This document shows positions 22,089 through 30,470 of a stretch of DNA of 64,000 nt, piece by piece. A model generated the notes under the pieces. It saw only the letters and a program-made list of their open reading frames with translations. It had not been told where the DNA came from and ran no database searches. The stretch is from contig NZ_CP030117.1 in NCBI RefSeq assembly GCF_001039275.2, positions 5,931,001 to 5,995,000 on the forward strand, given 5' to 3'. The position numbers and the translations under genes were made by a program. The DNA is from Brevibacillus brevis (GTDB lineage: Bacteria; Bacillota; Bacilli; Brevibacillales; Brevibacillaceae). The first letter of the stretch is position 1; every line of letters begins with the position of its first letter.

Positions 22089-22624
22089 TCGATCCCCTCC
22101 GTTTCCATCAGCGCTTTGAGCTTTTGACGTGCACGGTGCATTTTTGTGTAGACCGCTCCTGTAGTCATTTCCAAAATGACCGCAATTTCCTCTACGGACA
22201 ATTCCTCGTAGTAGTGGAGAACAATCATCTGGCGATAGCTGTTCGGCAGCTCCATGACCAGACGGGCAAAACGGGTACGAAGGTCATTTTGCAAAACGGC
22301 CGACTCTGCCCCCTCGACTACCTCTATGTCCACCTCCGATTTGAAAAACAAGTGACGGAACGACCACGAACGTAGATGTTTTTTCGCTTCGTTGACGGCA
22401 ATGCGGTACACCCATGTTTGCATCGAGCTTTCTTGGCGGAATTTCCCCAAGTTTTTGTAAGCCAACAGGAACACTTCCTGCGTAATATCCTCAGCAAGAC
22501 TGCGATCCTTGACCATCAAATACACCAGTCGCAGCACCTTTTTCAAATAGTGCCGAATCAATTCATCAAATAATGCTTCTTTTGTTTTCGTTAAACTTTT
22601 CTCTGCAAGCTCCAGCTTCCTCAC
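22085..22624 (-). CDS. ECF-type RNA polymerase sigma factor
   Basis: The 179-residue protein has region 2 (LVYLMVKDRSLAEDITQEVFLLAYKNLGKFRQESSMQTWVYRIAVNEAKKHLR) and region 4 (LVMELPNSYRQMIVLHYYEELSVEEIAVILEMTTGAVYTKMHRARQKLK). It lacks region 3 and is of the SigW/SigV type in size. It overlaps the presumed anti-sigma gene by four bases. Autoregulation is likely for the family; no promoter of that type was identified with confidence. Confidence 0.92.
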   Translation of the reverse strand: MRKLELAEKSLTKTKEALFDELIRHYLKKVLRLVYLMVKDRSLAEDITQEVFLLAYKNLGKFRQESSMQTWVYRIAVNEAKKHLRSWSFRHLFFKSEVDIEVVEGAESAVLQNDLRTRFARLVMELPNSYRQMIVLHYYEELSVEEIAVILEMTTGAVYTKMHRARQKLKALMETEGIE

Positions 22625-22677
22625 TCCCTTCCCACTCTTTTTGATTCATCTGGCTCCATTATCTTACAGTTTTTTTG

Positions 22678-22730
22678 CAAAAAAATAATGCGCAAGCCTC
22701 GTCGCTTGATTAGCACCGAGACTTGCGCAT
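22678..22730 (-). terminator. Terminator after the Fe-S oxidoreductase gene
   Basis: A 14-bp stem (22688-22701 with 22717-22730, one mismatch) is followed on the minus strand by TTATTTTTTT. Confidence 0.85.
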
Positions 22731-22739
22731 GGTATGAAC

Positions 22740-24815
22740 CTAGATGGCGTCTGCGAGAATTTCCGCGACGTCGCGTGTTTTGACGTGATCTTCCTGCTCT
22801 TTGGTCTTGATTCCGTCGTTCATCATCGTCAGGCAGTATGGGCATGCACTGGCAATTTCCGTCGGCTTGACCTCCAGAGCTTGCTCCGTGCGTGTGACGT
22901 TGACACGAGAGCCCTCATGCTCCTCCATCCACATCAAGCCGCCGCCCGCTCCGCAGCACATACTGTCGCAGCCGCTTCGCTTCATTTCGACTACCTCTAC
23001 GCCAGGAATGGCTTCGAGGATCACGCGTGGCTTGTCGTAAATTTCGTTGTAGCGGCCCAAGTAGCAGGAATCGTGGTAGGTGATGCGCTCTTTGACTTCC
23101 TTGGTTGGCTTCAATTTGCCATCCTTCACCCACTCTGCCAACAGTTCGGAGTGGTGGTACACCTCTGCATTCAACCCAAACTCCGGGTACTCGTTTTTAA
23201 ACGTATTGAAAGCATGCGGGTCGCAGGTAACGATTTTTTTGACTTCATACGCTTCAAACAAGGCGATATTTTCTTGGGCGAGCTGCTGGAACAAGAACTC
23301 GTTCCCAATGCGGCGAGCCGTATCGCCAGAGTTCTTTTCCTCGTTGCCCAGAATGGCGAACTTCACGCCTGCTTCGTGCATGAGCTTTACAAATGCCTGC
23401 GAAATTTTTTGGCTGCGCAAGTCAAACGATCCCATCGAGCCTACCCAGAACAAGTACTCGAATTCCTCGACCTGCTTCACAGTTGGCACCTCGTACTCAC
23501 CATTCAGCCCTTCAATCCATTTTGTCCGGTCTTTGCGGTTGATTCCCCACGGGTTACCCTGACGCTCGATATTGTTCAAGGCACGCTGCGCTTCTGCTGG
23601 CATGCTTCCTTCTGTCATGACCAGGTATCGGCGCATATCGATGATTTTATCTACATGCTCGTTCATCACCGGGCATTGGTCTTCACAGTTGCGACAGGTC
23701 GTACAAGCCCACAGCTCCTGCTCAGTAATGACATCGCCGATCAAGCTTTTCTCATAGACCGTGGTTGCTCCTTCCGCCGTCGCCGCTACTTCAGATGCTT
23801 GGAACGCAATCTGGTTGGCAGTCGTCTGCGAAAAAGCGAAGCTCGGCATCCATGGCGTACGCGATGTCACCGACGCACCTTTTTCGGTCAAATGGTCGCG
23901 CATTTTCGTAATCAGATCCATTGGGGAGAGCATTTTTCCCGTTCCCGAGGCCGGGCACATATTCGTGCAGCGGCCGCACTCCACACAAGCGTACAGGTCG
24001 ATGAGCTGCGTTTGCGTAAAATCCTCGATTTTGCCGACACCGAATTCTTCCTGCGTCTCGTCCTCGAAGTTAATGCTGGTCAGCTTGCCTGGCGGGTCCA
24101 GCTTTTTGAACCACACGTTGACAGGTGCAAACAACAAATGCGCGTGCTTGGACTGCGGCACATACACCGCAAAGCCGAGCAAGATGATCAGATGCAGCCA
24201 CCAGAAAACATAAAAGCCTACCGCTGCACCCGTTGGCCCTACCCCAATCGCAGAGAAGACAATCGCGAAAACTGATGAGATCGGAGCGAACGCCGATGGA
24301 TCATGTCCGAGCCAAATTTGTTCAAAAGCAAGCGAGAGCAACACAGTCGCCATCAGGGAGGAAATCAGCAAGAGTACCAGCCCCGATTTGAAGCCTCGCT
24401 TCAGACGCTTGAGCTTTTCGATATAGCGGCGGTAAAAAGCGTAGCCGACCGCAGCCAAGATGAGAAACGTGGTGATCTCCTGCATGACGGAGAAGTACTT
24501 GTGAGCGCTACCAAAAGGAAGCTCATAGCCTTTCGAAAGCCCTTTGATAATCAGCTCGATGGCTCCGAATTGCAGGGTGATAAAGCCGTAAAACATCACG
24601 ACGTGCATCACGCCGCTCTTCTTGTCCTTCAGCAGCTTCTTGTGGAAAATGACGTTGTCCAGCATCAGATTGATGCGTGCCCCAAAGTCATTTTTCACAT
24701 CCGGCTTTTTCCCCAGCTTGATAAACAAGTATCTGCTGTACACGACATGCCCGGCTAAATATAGCCCGTAAGCGAGAACCAGGAAAAAGGCGATCAAATT
24801 AATAAGTGCCAGCAT
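22740..24815 (-). CDS. fadF: FadF-like membrane Fe-S oxidoreductase
   Basis: The 691-residue protein combines about five N-terminal membrane segments with two 4Fe-4S motifs (CVECGRCTNMCP and CTTCRNCEDQCP) and two C-terminal CCG domains (for example CDSMCCGAGGG). This is the layout of heterodisulfide reductase-like proteins such as B. subtilis FadF (YwjF). That protein is encoded beside acdA and probably carries electrons from acyl-CoA dehydrogenases/ETF to menaquinone. It is preceded by two operator-like palindromes related to that of the TetR gene, so co-regulation with the acyl-CoA genes is likely. Confidence 0.88.
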   Translation of the reverse strand: MLALINLIAFFLVLAYGLYLAGHVVYSRYLFIKLGKKPDVKNDFGARINLMLDNVIFHKKLLKDKKSGVMHVVMFYGFITLQFGAIELIIKGLSKGYELPFGSAHKYFSVMQEITTFLILAAVGYAFYRRYIEKLKRLKRGFKSGLVLLLISSLMATVLLSLAFEQIWLGHDPSAFAPISSVFAIVFSAIGVGPTGAAVGFYVFWWLHLIILLGFAVYVPQSKHAHLLFAPVNVWFKKLDPPGKLTSINFEDETQEEFGVGKIEDFTQTQLIDLYACVECGRCTNMCPASGTGKMLSPMDLITKMRDHLTEKGASVTSRTPWMPSFAFSQTTANQIAFQASEVAATAEGATTVYEKSLIGDVITEQELWACTTCRNCEDQCPVMNEHVDKIIDMRRYLVMTEGSMPAEAQRALNNIERQGNPWGINRKDRTKWIEGLNGEYEVPTVKQVEEFEYLFWVGSMGSFDLRSQKISQAFVKLMHEAGVKFAILGNEEKNSGDTARRIGNEFLFQQLAQENIALFEAYEVKKIVTCDPHAFNTFKNEYPEFGLNAEVYHHSELLAEWVKDGKLKPTKEVKERITYHDSCYLGRYNEIYDKPRVILEAIPGVEVVEMKRSGCDSMCCGAGGGLMWMEEHEGSRVNVTRTEQALEVKPTEIASACPYCLTMMNDGIKTKEQEDHVKTRDVAEILADAI

Positions 24816-24897
24816 GTTTTCTACTCCCCTCTATTGCGAGTTTTTTCTTTGGACGTGGAAATCGTTTTTTCTATCTTATCAGAATCATGGAAATAAA

Positions 24898-24915
24898 TGA
24901 ATGAGTATTCAGTCA
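24898..24915. promoter_or_regulatory. FadR-box-like palindrome before fadF
   Basis: TGAATGAGTATTCAGTCA closely matches the B. subtilis FadR box as I recall it (TGAATGA-n-TATTCATTCA). It also matches the TetR-gene site in CTGAG/ATGAG and GTCAG. On the minus strand a promoter (TTCATT, 17 bp, TAAGAT) overlaps its proximal end, a good position for repression. Confidence 0.7.
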
Positions 24916-24947
24916 GTCTGTTTATTTTTTTCGAAAAATGAAACGAT

Positions 24948-24963
24948 ACTGAGCGACCGCTCA
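24948..24963. promoter_or_regulatory. Second operator-like palindrome before fadF
   Basis: ACTGAGCGACCGCTCA has 6-bp arms (TGAGCG/CGCTCA). It shares ACTGAGCG with the palindrome before the TetR gene and lies 33 bases upstream of the FadR-box-like site. Confidence 0.5.
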
Positions 24964-25040
24964 TAATGGGCACAACTCGATATTATCACACAAGTTGCAA
25001 ATCATCCATCCTCTTCGAAGAGTTGGAAATATTCTTTCGA

Positions 25041-25076
25041 AAAAAAGAAACAGCTACCTTCCTACGGGTAGCTGTT
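25041..25076 (-). terminator. Terminator after kamA
   Basis: A 10-bp stem AACAGCTACC / GGTAGCTGTT (25049-25058 with 25067-25076) is followed on the minus strand by TCTTTTTTT. Confidence 0.85.
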
Positions 25077-25084
25077 GATCATGC

Positions 25085-26449
25085 TTATTTGCCTGAAGCT
25101 TCCTTCGTCTCGGCAGTGGTCTGTTCTTTCTTGGCCTTTTGCTCTGAACGTACATCTGCGAGTGATTTGACCTTGGTTGCTTTGATGCGCTTGTTGCGCG
25201 GCAGATCAGTCGGCTCCAGATTGTCTACCTCGTCTTGCATGAGTGCTGCGATGCCAACTGCTTTGCCTTTTGCAGCCTTGCAGTATTCGCAGTTTTCCTC
25301 GTCGTGCTCGTGGTATTGCTTCGGCTCTGGATAGGACGTGATAACGCCTTCAAAATTACGCAGCACAACTTTATCAGATGCTTGCGAAATGATGTAGTTC
25401 GGGCTGACAGGAATTTTGCCTCCGCCATGCGGAGCGTCTACTACAAAGGTTGGTACTGCATAGCCGGAAGTATGGCCGCGCAGGTGCTCAATGATTTCGA
25501 TCCCTTTGCTGACAGGCGCGCGGAAGTGGCCGATTCCCTCTGACAGGTCGCATTGATAGATGTAATACGGGCGAACGCGGATTTTCACCAGGTCCTGCAC
25601 CAGCTTTTTCATCGTATTCGCACAATCGTTGATACCGGCCAAAATAACTGCCTGGTTGCCGAGCGGAACACCAGCATTGGCGAGCATCTCGCAAGCCAGC
25701 TTCGCTTCCGGTGTAATTTCTTTTGGATGGTTGAAATGTGTATTGAGCCAAACTGGATGGTACTTTTTCAGGATATTGCACAGGTTTTCGGTAATGCGCT
25801 GCGGGAATACAACGGGAGCACGCGTACCGATCCGAATAATTTCAACATGCGGGATGTCGCGCAGGCTGCTGATGATGTACTCCAGTACGCGGTCGTTGAT
25901 CAACAGACCGTCTCCACCGGAGAGCAGTACATCGCGGACTTCTGGTCTTGAGCGAATGTAATCGATACAGGCATCCAGCTGTTTCTTTGGCACGCCCATG
26001 CCGATCTGACCGGAGAAGCGACGGCGCGTACAGTAACGGCAATACATGGAGCATTGGTTCGTCACCAGGAAAAGCACGCGATCTGGATAACGATGCGTCA
26101 GACCAGGTACAGGAGAATCCGTATCCTCGTGGAGTGGGTCTTCCATGTCGTATTTGGTTCGAACCATCTCAGAGGACAACGGTACAGACTGCATGCGAAC
26201 CGGATCGCTTGGATCGTCTGGGTCCATCAGGTGAGCATAGTACGGAGTGATGTTGAGTGGAATCGTTTGCGTAGAAATACGTACGCCCTCTTCCTCTTCC
26301 GGTGTCAGGTTGATTACCTGCTTCAAATCATCGACCGTCTTGATGGTGTGCGTAAGCTGCCACATCCAGTCATTCCATTGCTCATCCGTGACATCCTTCC
26401 AAAGTTCTATCGAACGCCAATCGCGTTTTGTCGCTACTGTCATGTGCAT
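25085..26449 (-). CDS. kamA: Lysine 2,3-aminomutase
   Basis: The enzyme converts L-lysine to L-beta-lysine using a [4Fe-4S] cluster, AdoMet and pyridoxal phosphate. The 454-residue protein has CSMYCRYC (C133, C137, C140) and the PLP-lysine segment DAPHGGGKIPVSPNY. A C-terminal CEYC pair and a Lys/Ala-rich tail follow. An ATG at 26449 is five bases after AGGAG; a second ATG two codons on is also possible. It is preceded by a sigma-54 promoter and the gene of a sigma-54 activator. Beta-lysine may serve lysine fermentation, osmoprotection or peptide antibiotics. No further kam/kdd pathway genes are in the window. Confidence 0.94.
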   Translation of the reverse strand: MHMTVATKRDWRSIELWKDVTDEQWNDWMWQLTHTIKTVDDLKQVINLTPEEEEGVRISTQTIPLNITPYYAHLMDPDDPSDPVRMQSVPLSSEMVRTKYDMEDPLHEDTDSPVPGLTHRYPDRVLFLVTNQCSMYCRYCTRRRFSGQIGMGVPKKQLDACIDYIRSRPEVRDVLLSGGDGLLINDRVLEYIISSLRDIPHVEIIRIGTRAPVVFPQRITENLCNILKKYHPVWLNTHFNHPKEITPEAKLACEMLANAGVPLGNQAVILAGINDCANTMKKLVQDLVKIRVRPYYIYQCDLSEGIGHFRAPVSKGIEIIEHLRGHTSGYAVPTFVVDAPHGGGKIPVSPNYIISQASDKVVLRNFEGVITSYPEPKQYHEHDEENCEYCKAAKGKAVGIAALMQDEVDNLEPTDLPRNKRIKATKVKSLADVRSEQKAKKEQTTAETKEASGK

Positions 26450-26503
26450 CCCGTCTCCTCTCGTCTTATGGTGAACCTCTTCGTTTCACTCAACCAACAA
26501 GAG

Positions 26504-26521
26504 ATGCAAGTGCCATGCCAA
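26504..26521 (-). promoter_or_regulatory. Sigma-54 promoter of kamA
   Basis: On the minus strand TTGGCATGGCACTTGCAT has GG at -24 and GC at -12 with canonical spacing (consensus TTGGCACG-N4-TTGCT). It lies about 55 bases before the kamA ATG. Confidence 0.88.
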
Positions 26522-26596
26522 CAAATCAAAAGATTTAGAAAATAAGGAATAGAGCGTTTCGTGAGCGCTTCCTTCCCTTTTGAACCTTCATAAGTC

Positions 26597-26612
26597 TGCC
26601 GAATTTTCGGCA
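26597..26612. promoter_or_regulatory. Activator-binding palindrome upstream of kamA
   Basis: TGCCGAATTTTCGGCA has 7-bp arms TGCCGAA/TTCGGCA and lies about 80 bases upstream of the -24/-12 promoter. The same arms occur before the activator gene (28084). It is therefore the likely upstream activating site. Confidence 0.75.
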
Positions 26613-26613
26613 C

Positions 26614-28032
26614 TCAACAGGGAGGGATCATCCGCTGCGAGAGCTTGTATTGCAGCGTCTGTCTTGGGATGCCCAAGAGTTTGGCGGCACGAAGTACATT
26701 GCCGTCCGTTTGCTGCATCGCATCTCTGATCACCTTTCCCTCTACCTCACGCAAAATTTCTGGCAGCGTACAGCCTTCCTTAGACAGGAGTTGAGACGAA
26801 ATGGGCGCTTCATTTTTCTCAGACTGCGAGCGTTCCAGCAAGTGTGCCGGGAGATGATCCAGCAAAATGATGTCCGACTCCACCATATTCATGGCTGCTT
26901 CTATGACATGTTCCAGTTCACGTACGTTGCCCGGCCAATCATACGCAGCAAACAAACGTGCCACTTCACTGCTGATTCCACGCACATTCATACCGAAGAT
27001 CCGGTTGAACTTTTGCAAGAAATGATCGATCAGCATATCCACATCTTCTCTGCGCTCACGCAATGGAGGCAGTTCAAAAGAGACGACGTTGATCCGGTAG
27101 TACAGGTCGGTTCGCATGATTCCTCGCTCCACGAGTGAGTACGGTGCTTCGTTGACTGCGGCGATTACCCGTACGTCCACTTTGGTCGATTGGCTCCCGC
27201 CGATCCGTCTGATCTGCCCGTCCTGGAGGACTCGCAGTAGCTTTGCTTGCAAATCGAGCGGCATACTGTTCAGTTCATCCAGAAATAGAGTACCTCCATC
27301 CGCCAGCTCGAATAACCCTGGCCGATCATCGGCTCCCGTGAAGCTTCCTTTTGTCGTGCCAAACAGCAAGCTTTCGAGCAGCGCAGCCGGCAGCGCGGCA
27401 CAGTTTTGCGCGATGAACGGCTTACTGCTGCGGACAGACGCGTGGTGAATAGATTGGACAAACAGTTCTTTTCCCGTCCCGGTTTCGCCGTATATCAACA
27501 CGGGAGAGGTTGTCCGCGCAGCTTTTCGAGCGCGTTCTTTGAGGCGCTTCATTTTTTCACTCATCGTCAAAATATCTTCGAAATGGAAAGTCGTTTCATC
27601 CACCGGGCGTTTTGTTCGCTTCGGCTTGCTAATCTTGGCCTGAAGATCGACCAAGCGCTCCGACAGTTCTTTTAGCTTGCCGATATCCTTCGCCACCTCG
27701 ACTGCCCCGACTAACCGTTTGCCTACTCTCACTGGAAGTGTCGTGTTGATTGTCTCCACACGCATTCCCTTCCAGTTCTTATATGTCTGTGTCTGGTTGT
27801 AAATTGATTCGCCACTATCGATAACACGAAGCAGAGTACTCGACTGCCGATCAAGTGAAGGAAAAACCTCCAACAATGGCTTCCCCAACACCTCTTCTGA
27901 GGTCAGTCCATCGAGCTTGGCTGCGACGTGATTGTAGAAAATCGTAATGCCATTTGCGTCCACAACGTGAATTCCTTCATCGATAGCACCCAAGATCGCC
28001 TGCAACATTTCTACCGTATCTGACAACGGCAT
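26614..28032 (-). CDS. Sigma-54-dependent activator (PAS-AAA+-Fis) of kamA
   Basis: The 472-residue enhancer-binding protein has an N-terminal PAS domain (to about 110) and an AAA+ domain with Walker A GETGTGKE. The sigma-54 loop reads GSFTGA instead of the usual GAFTGA, a mild variant. The Walker B region is [15 protein letters not shown]-terminal Fis-type HTH follows ([24 protein letters not shown]). I chose the ATG at 28032 with AAGGAG 11 bases upstream; an ATG at 28080 is in frame but has a poor site. Its 3' end adjoins the kamA upstream site. The ligand, perhaps lysine, is inferred only from context. Confidence 0.9.
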   Translation of the reverse strand: MPLSDTVEMLQAILGAIDEGIHVVDANGITIFYNHVAAKLDGLTSEEVLGKPLLEVFPSLDRQSSTLLRVIDSGESIYNQTQTYKNWKGMRVETINTTLPVRVGKRLVGAVEVAKDIGKLKELSERLVDLQAKISKPKRTKRPVDETTFHFEDILTMSEKMKRLKERARKAARTTSPVLIYGETGTGKELFVQSIHHASVRSSKPFIAQNCAALPAALLESLLFGTTKGSFTGADDRPGLFELADGGTLFLDELNSMPLDLQAKLLRVLQDGQIRRIGGSQSTKVDVRVIAAVNEAPYSLVERGIMRTDLYYRINVVSFELPPLRERREDVDMLIDHFLQKFNRIFGMNVRGISSEVARLFAAYDWPGNVRELEHVIEAAMNMVESDIILLDHLPAHLLERSQSEKNEAPISSQLLSKEGCTLPEILREVEGKVIRDAMQQTDGNVLRAAKLLGIPRQTLQYKLSQRMIPPC

Positions 28033-28083
28033 CCTGGCTTTCACTCCTTCCTTCCATCCATGCTGCCAAAAAATCATCACTTC

Positions 28084-28097
28084 GCCGAATATTCGGC
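28084..28097. promoter_or_regulatory. Palindrome upstream of the sigma-54 activator gene
   Basis: GCCGAATATTCGGC is a perfect 14-bp palindrome with the same arms as the site at 26597. It implies that the activator binds its own upstream region. Confidence 0.7.
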
Positions 28098-28109
28098 ACT
28101 TTTACGAGA

Positions 28110-28502
28110 TTATCGATTACGCCCTACCTGAATGGCAAGCATTCCGGTATACAGTAAATGTCCCAATACCCAGATGAAAAACGCCGTCAAACTCATCGCG
28201 GATTGACTCAACAGGCTAAATGGGAAAAACGCAATAGAAAAACCGAGCATCCAGTACAGCAAGTATCGTACCGATCGGGCTTTTCGTTCCCGCGGGTAAA
28301 AGTGCATGAGAAAAAAGGCGACGATCACACTAATCAGCAGATGAATCAATAGTTCTACTATAGAGGGCAGGTTTTCCATGCCCGGTACATAGCTGACATC
28401 AATTAAAACGGGAAAGGTATTGGTATCAAACAAGCCATCTCCGAGCGCCAAAAAAGCAGCAAGACCCAGACCGGCTATTAGTCCATTTGCGAGTACAAAC
28501 AT
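28110..28502 (-). CDS. Small polytopic membrane protein, unknown
   Basis: The 130-residue protein has four predicted membrane segments: MFVLANGLIAGLGLAAFLAL, SIVELLIHLLISVIVAFFLM, YLLYWMLGFSIAFFPFSLL and LTAFFIWVLGHLLYTGMLAIQV. The ATG at 28502 is chosen because GGGGGA precedes it by six bases; an upstream in-frame start lacks support. I do not recognise the family. It lies between the sigma-54 activator and the DUF1934 gene, all on the minus strand, but co-function is not evident. Confidence 0.7.
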   Translation of the reverse strand: MFVLANGLIAGLGLAAFLALGDGLFDTNTFPVLIDVSYVPGMENLPSIVELLIHLLISVIVAFFLMHFYPRERKARSVRYLLYWMLGFSIAFFPFSLLSQSAMSLTAFFIWVLGHLLYTGMLAIQVGRNR

Positions 28503-28576
28503 GCTGTATCCCCCTTTCACTTCAGCCGCAAGTAATCCTATTGTACGTGCAAAAAACCGCCCTTGCAAAGGGCGGC

Positions 28577-28990
28577 TTATTTTCCTAGCTCTATTTTCAG
28601 CTCATGCTCACCAGCGTACTGCTCATTCATCCATAGCTGGTACGCGATTTCTACCTGTACAGGAACCTCTGCTTCATAGCGAATTCGCAGCTTGTTCGTA
28701 TGCGTCTCCATGGCAAACGGACCATACGGACTTTGATAGGTAGAATGGGTGCTGGCTCCTTTTTCGAATTGCTGTCTGGTTGAAACTCCGCCCTGACGAA
28801 CCAGCGTAATGGAGGTATCTGTCAGCTTCAGTGTCGTGCTTACTTCGCCTACGCCCTCCATCTGCTCTTTGTAGGTCAAGTACCACGCGGATGCTTTTTG
28901 TACGCGCTTGCCTTCATAGCTGTGGGCCGTTTCTTCCCAGTTGCCTTCGACATGATGCCGTGCCGTCAATTTTACTTGTATGTCTTGCAT
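28577..28990 (-). CDS. DUF1934 (YwiB-like) beta-barrel protein
   Basis: The 137-residue protein begins MQDIQVKLTARHHVEG and has the alternating hydrophobic pattern of a small beta-barrel. It ends in EVPVQVEIAYQLWMNEQYAGEHELKIELGK. I recognise it as the DUF1934 family, which includes B. subtilis YwiB, encoded beside argS. It has no signal peptide and its function is unknown. The ATG at 28990 fits the family start. The nearby speB-speE-pbpG block is also close to ywiB in B. subtilis, supporting the assignment. Confidence 0.75.
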   Translation of the reverse strand: MQDIQVKLTARHHVEGNWEETAHSYEGKRVQKASAWYLTYKEQMEGVGEVSTTLKLTDTSITLVRQGGVSTRQQFEKGASTHSTYQSPYGPFAMETHTNKLRIRYEAEVPVQVEIAYQLWMNEQYAGEHELKIELGK

Positions 28991-29045
28991 ACTGCTTCCA
29001 CACTCCACTTTCTTTCGCTTCCCATTTATCCCTACATTCTACCCT

Positions 29046-30290
29046 TCATCGCTCTTGTGTGGCAACCGCCGCCTCTGCTTTGGCATCAGCCAGCAAGTAT
29101 CTCATGGTAGCAGCAATCCCGATCGCCGCAAGCAACAGCAGACCCGCCAACACCAAGTACCCAACTCCTGCCCCCGTGTAATCAATCATAGCCGTAAACA
29201 AACCGATCAGGACCAAACGCATCATCATGCCGATTGAGTTGAAAAAGCTCATAACACGCCCCATCTGATGCTTCGGCACAACTGTCATATAGAGCGATTG
29301 CCGAATCAAGCGCACAGAAGCGTTACTCCACCCGTAAAACGTGTACGCTGCAATCAGCGCCCAGCCATACGGCAAAGCAATCATGACGACAATCGCAATC
29401 GCGAACAACAACGTATTGCCGATCATGGCTGCCAACTGCCCCATCTTGCGCACGACGATCGCAACGAGTAAACCTGCTGCCACGGCCCCCATTGCATACG
29501 TGACCTCTCCTAGCGAATAAACCGAGACACCCTCCTGCAACGTTTGGCTTATGTAAACCGGCTTTAATAGGTTCGTCGCCATAACAGCAATGAAGGGCAT
29601 GAGTGCAGATATGCCAAACAGCAGGAAACCTTTCTTTTGCCGAATGTACCGCCAGCTTTCCATCAACTGCATCGTCCACGCGACACCCTGGTTTTGCTTC
29701 GCCTCTTTTTCCAGCGTGAAGGTATACGTCATGGTAGACAGCAAGGTAAAGGCGAACAAGTAGGTAATCGCATTAAAGATGATGACCACATGCAGCCCGT
29801 AGGAGCTAAGTAAAATCCCCGCAAATGCGCCAGCAAGAACGGATGCCGTCTGCCCTTCGATCTCAAGCAGACTATTGATGCTGTTGTAATGCTTGGGCTC
29901 AAACGTCTCCTGAACCAGTGCGGACTGCGTCGGGTAATGAATCTGATACATAAAAGTCGTCGTCAAATAGATCACAATCAGCATCCACTCAGTGTACTCT
30001 CCAAAAAAGCCCCAGATCGCGAGCATGCCAAGTACGCCAAATCCGATCAAATTTTCGATTAGAAGCATTTTTTTGCGGGAATACCGATCGATGAGCGTCC
30101 CGATATATGGCCCAATGAAAAACATCAGTACCGCAGAAGTAAACATGGTGGAGCCCAAAAGTTGAGCAGAGCCTGTCGTTTCCACGAGGAACCAGGCAAT
30201 CCCGATCATCGTCATGCCTTGCCCAAACCCGGAGAACAGATTGGAAAAGAACAGCTTTCGAAATGGTGCGTAGGCAAATACTTCTCTCAT
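29046..30290 (-). CDS. MFS transporter (drug/siderophore exporter type)
   Basis: The 414-residue protein has 12 predicted membrane segments. It has the motif-A-like loop GPYIGTLIDRYSRKKMLLIENLIG between segments 2 and 3, as in MFS_3/EntS-type exporters. AAGGAG lies eight bases before ATG. It stands alone between DUF1934 and speB. The substrate cannot be read from the sequence. Confidence 0.88.
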   Translation of the reverse strand: MREVFAYAPFRKLFFSNLFSGFGQGMTMIGIAWFLVETTGSAQLLGSTMFTSAVLMFFIGPYIGTLIDRYSRKKMLLIENLIGFGVLGMLAIWGFFGEYTEWMLIVIYLTTTFMYQIHYPTQSALVQETFEPKHYNSINSLLEIEGQTASVLAGAFAGILLSSYGLHVVIIFNAITYLFAFTLLSTMTYTFTLEKEAKQNQGVAWTMQLMESWRYIRQKKGFLLFGISALMPFIAVMATNLLKPVYISQTLQEGVSVYSLGEVTYAMGAVAAGLLVAIVVRKMGQLAAMIGNTLLFAIAIVVMIALPYGWALIAAYTFYGWSNASVRLIRQSLYMTVVPKHQMGRVMSFFNSIGMMMRLVLIGLFTAMIDYTGAGVGYLVLAGLLLLAAIGIAATMRYLLADAKAEAAVATQER

Positions 30291-30420
30291 GTAGACAACT
30301 CCTTTGTAAGAAAACCTCCATCGACTCTTAAATCATCTCACTATTATGATTGTACTGACAATTTTATACTTTGTAAACTAAAATGTTTATTAATTGAATT
30401 GAACGTTTCCCACCAATAAG

Positions 30421-30454
30421 AAAAGCCCCCGGTTCTTTCGCAAAACCGGAGGCT
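30421..30454 (-). terminator. Terminator after speB
   Basis: The stem AGCCnCCGGTT / AACCGGnGGCT (30424-30434 with 30444-30454) is followed on the minus strand by TTTTCTTATT. Confidence 0.8.
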
Positions 30455-30470
30455 TATTTACTCAGATATC

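Noticed and set aside
22734-24275. 513-codon plus-strand frame opposite the Fe-S oxidoreductase gene
   Set aside because: The minus strand encodes intact iron-sulfur motifs; the plus frame is a compositional shadow.
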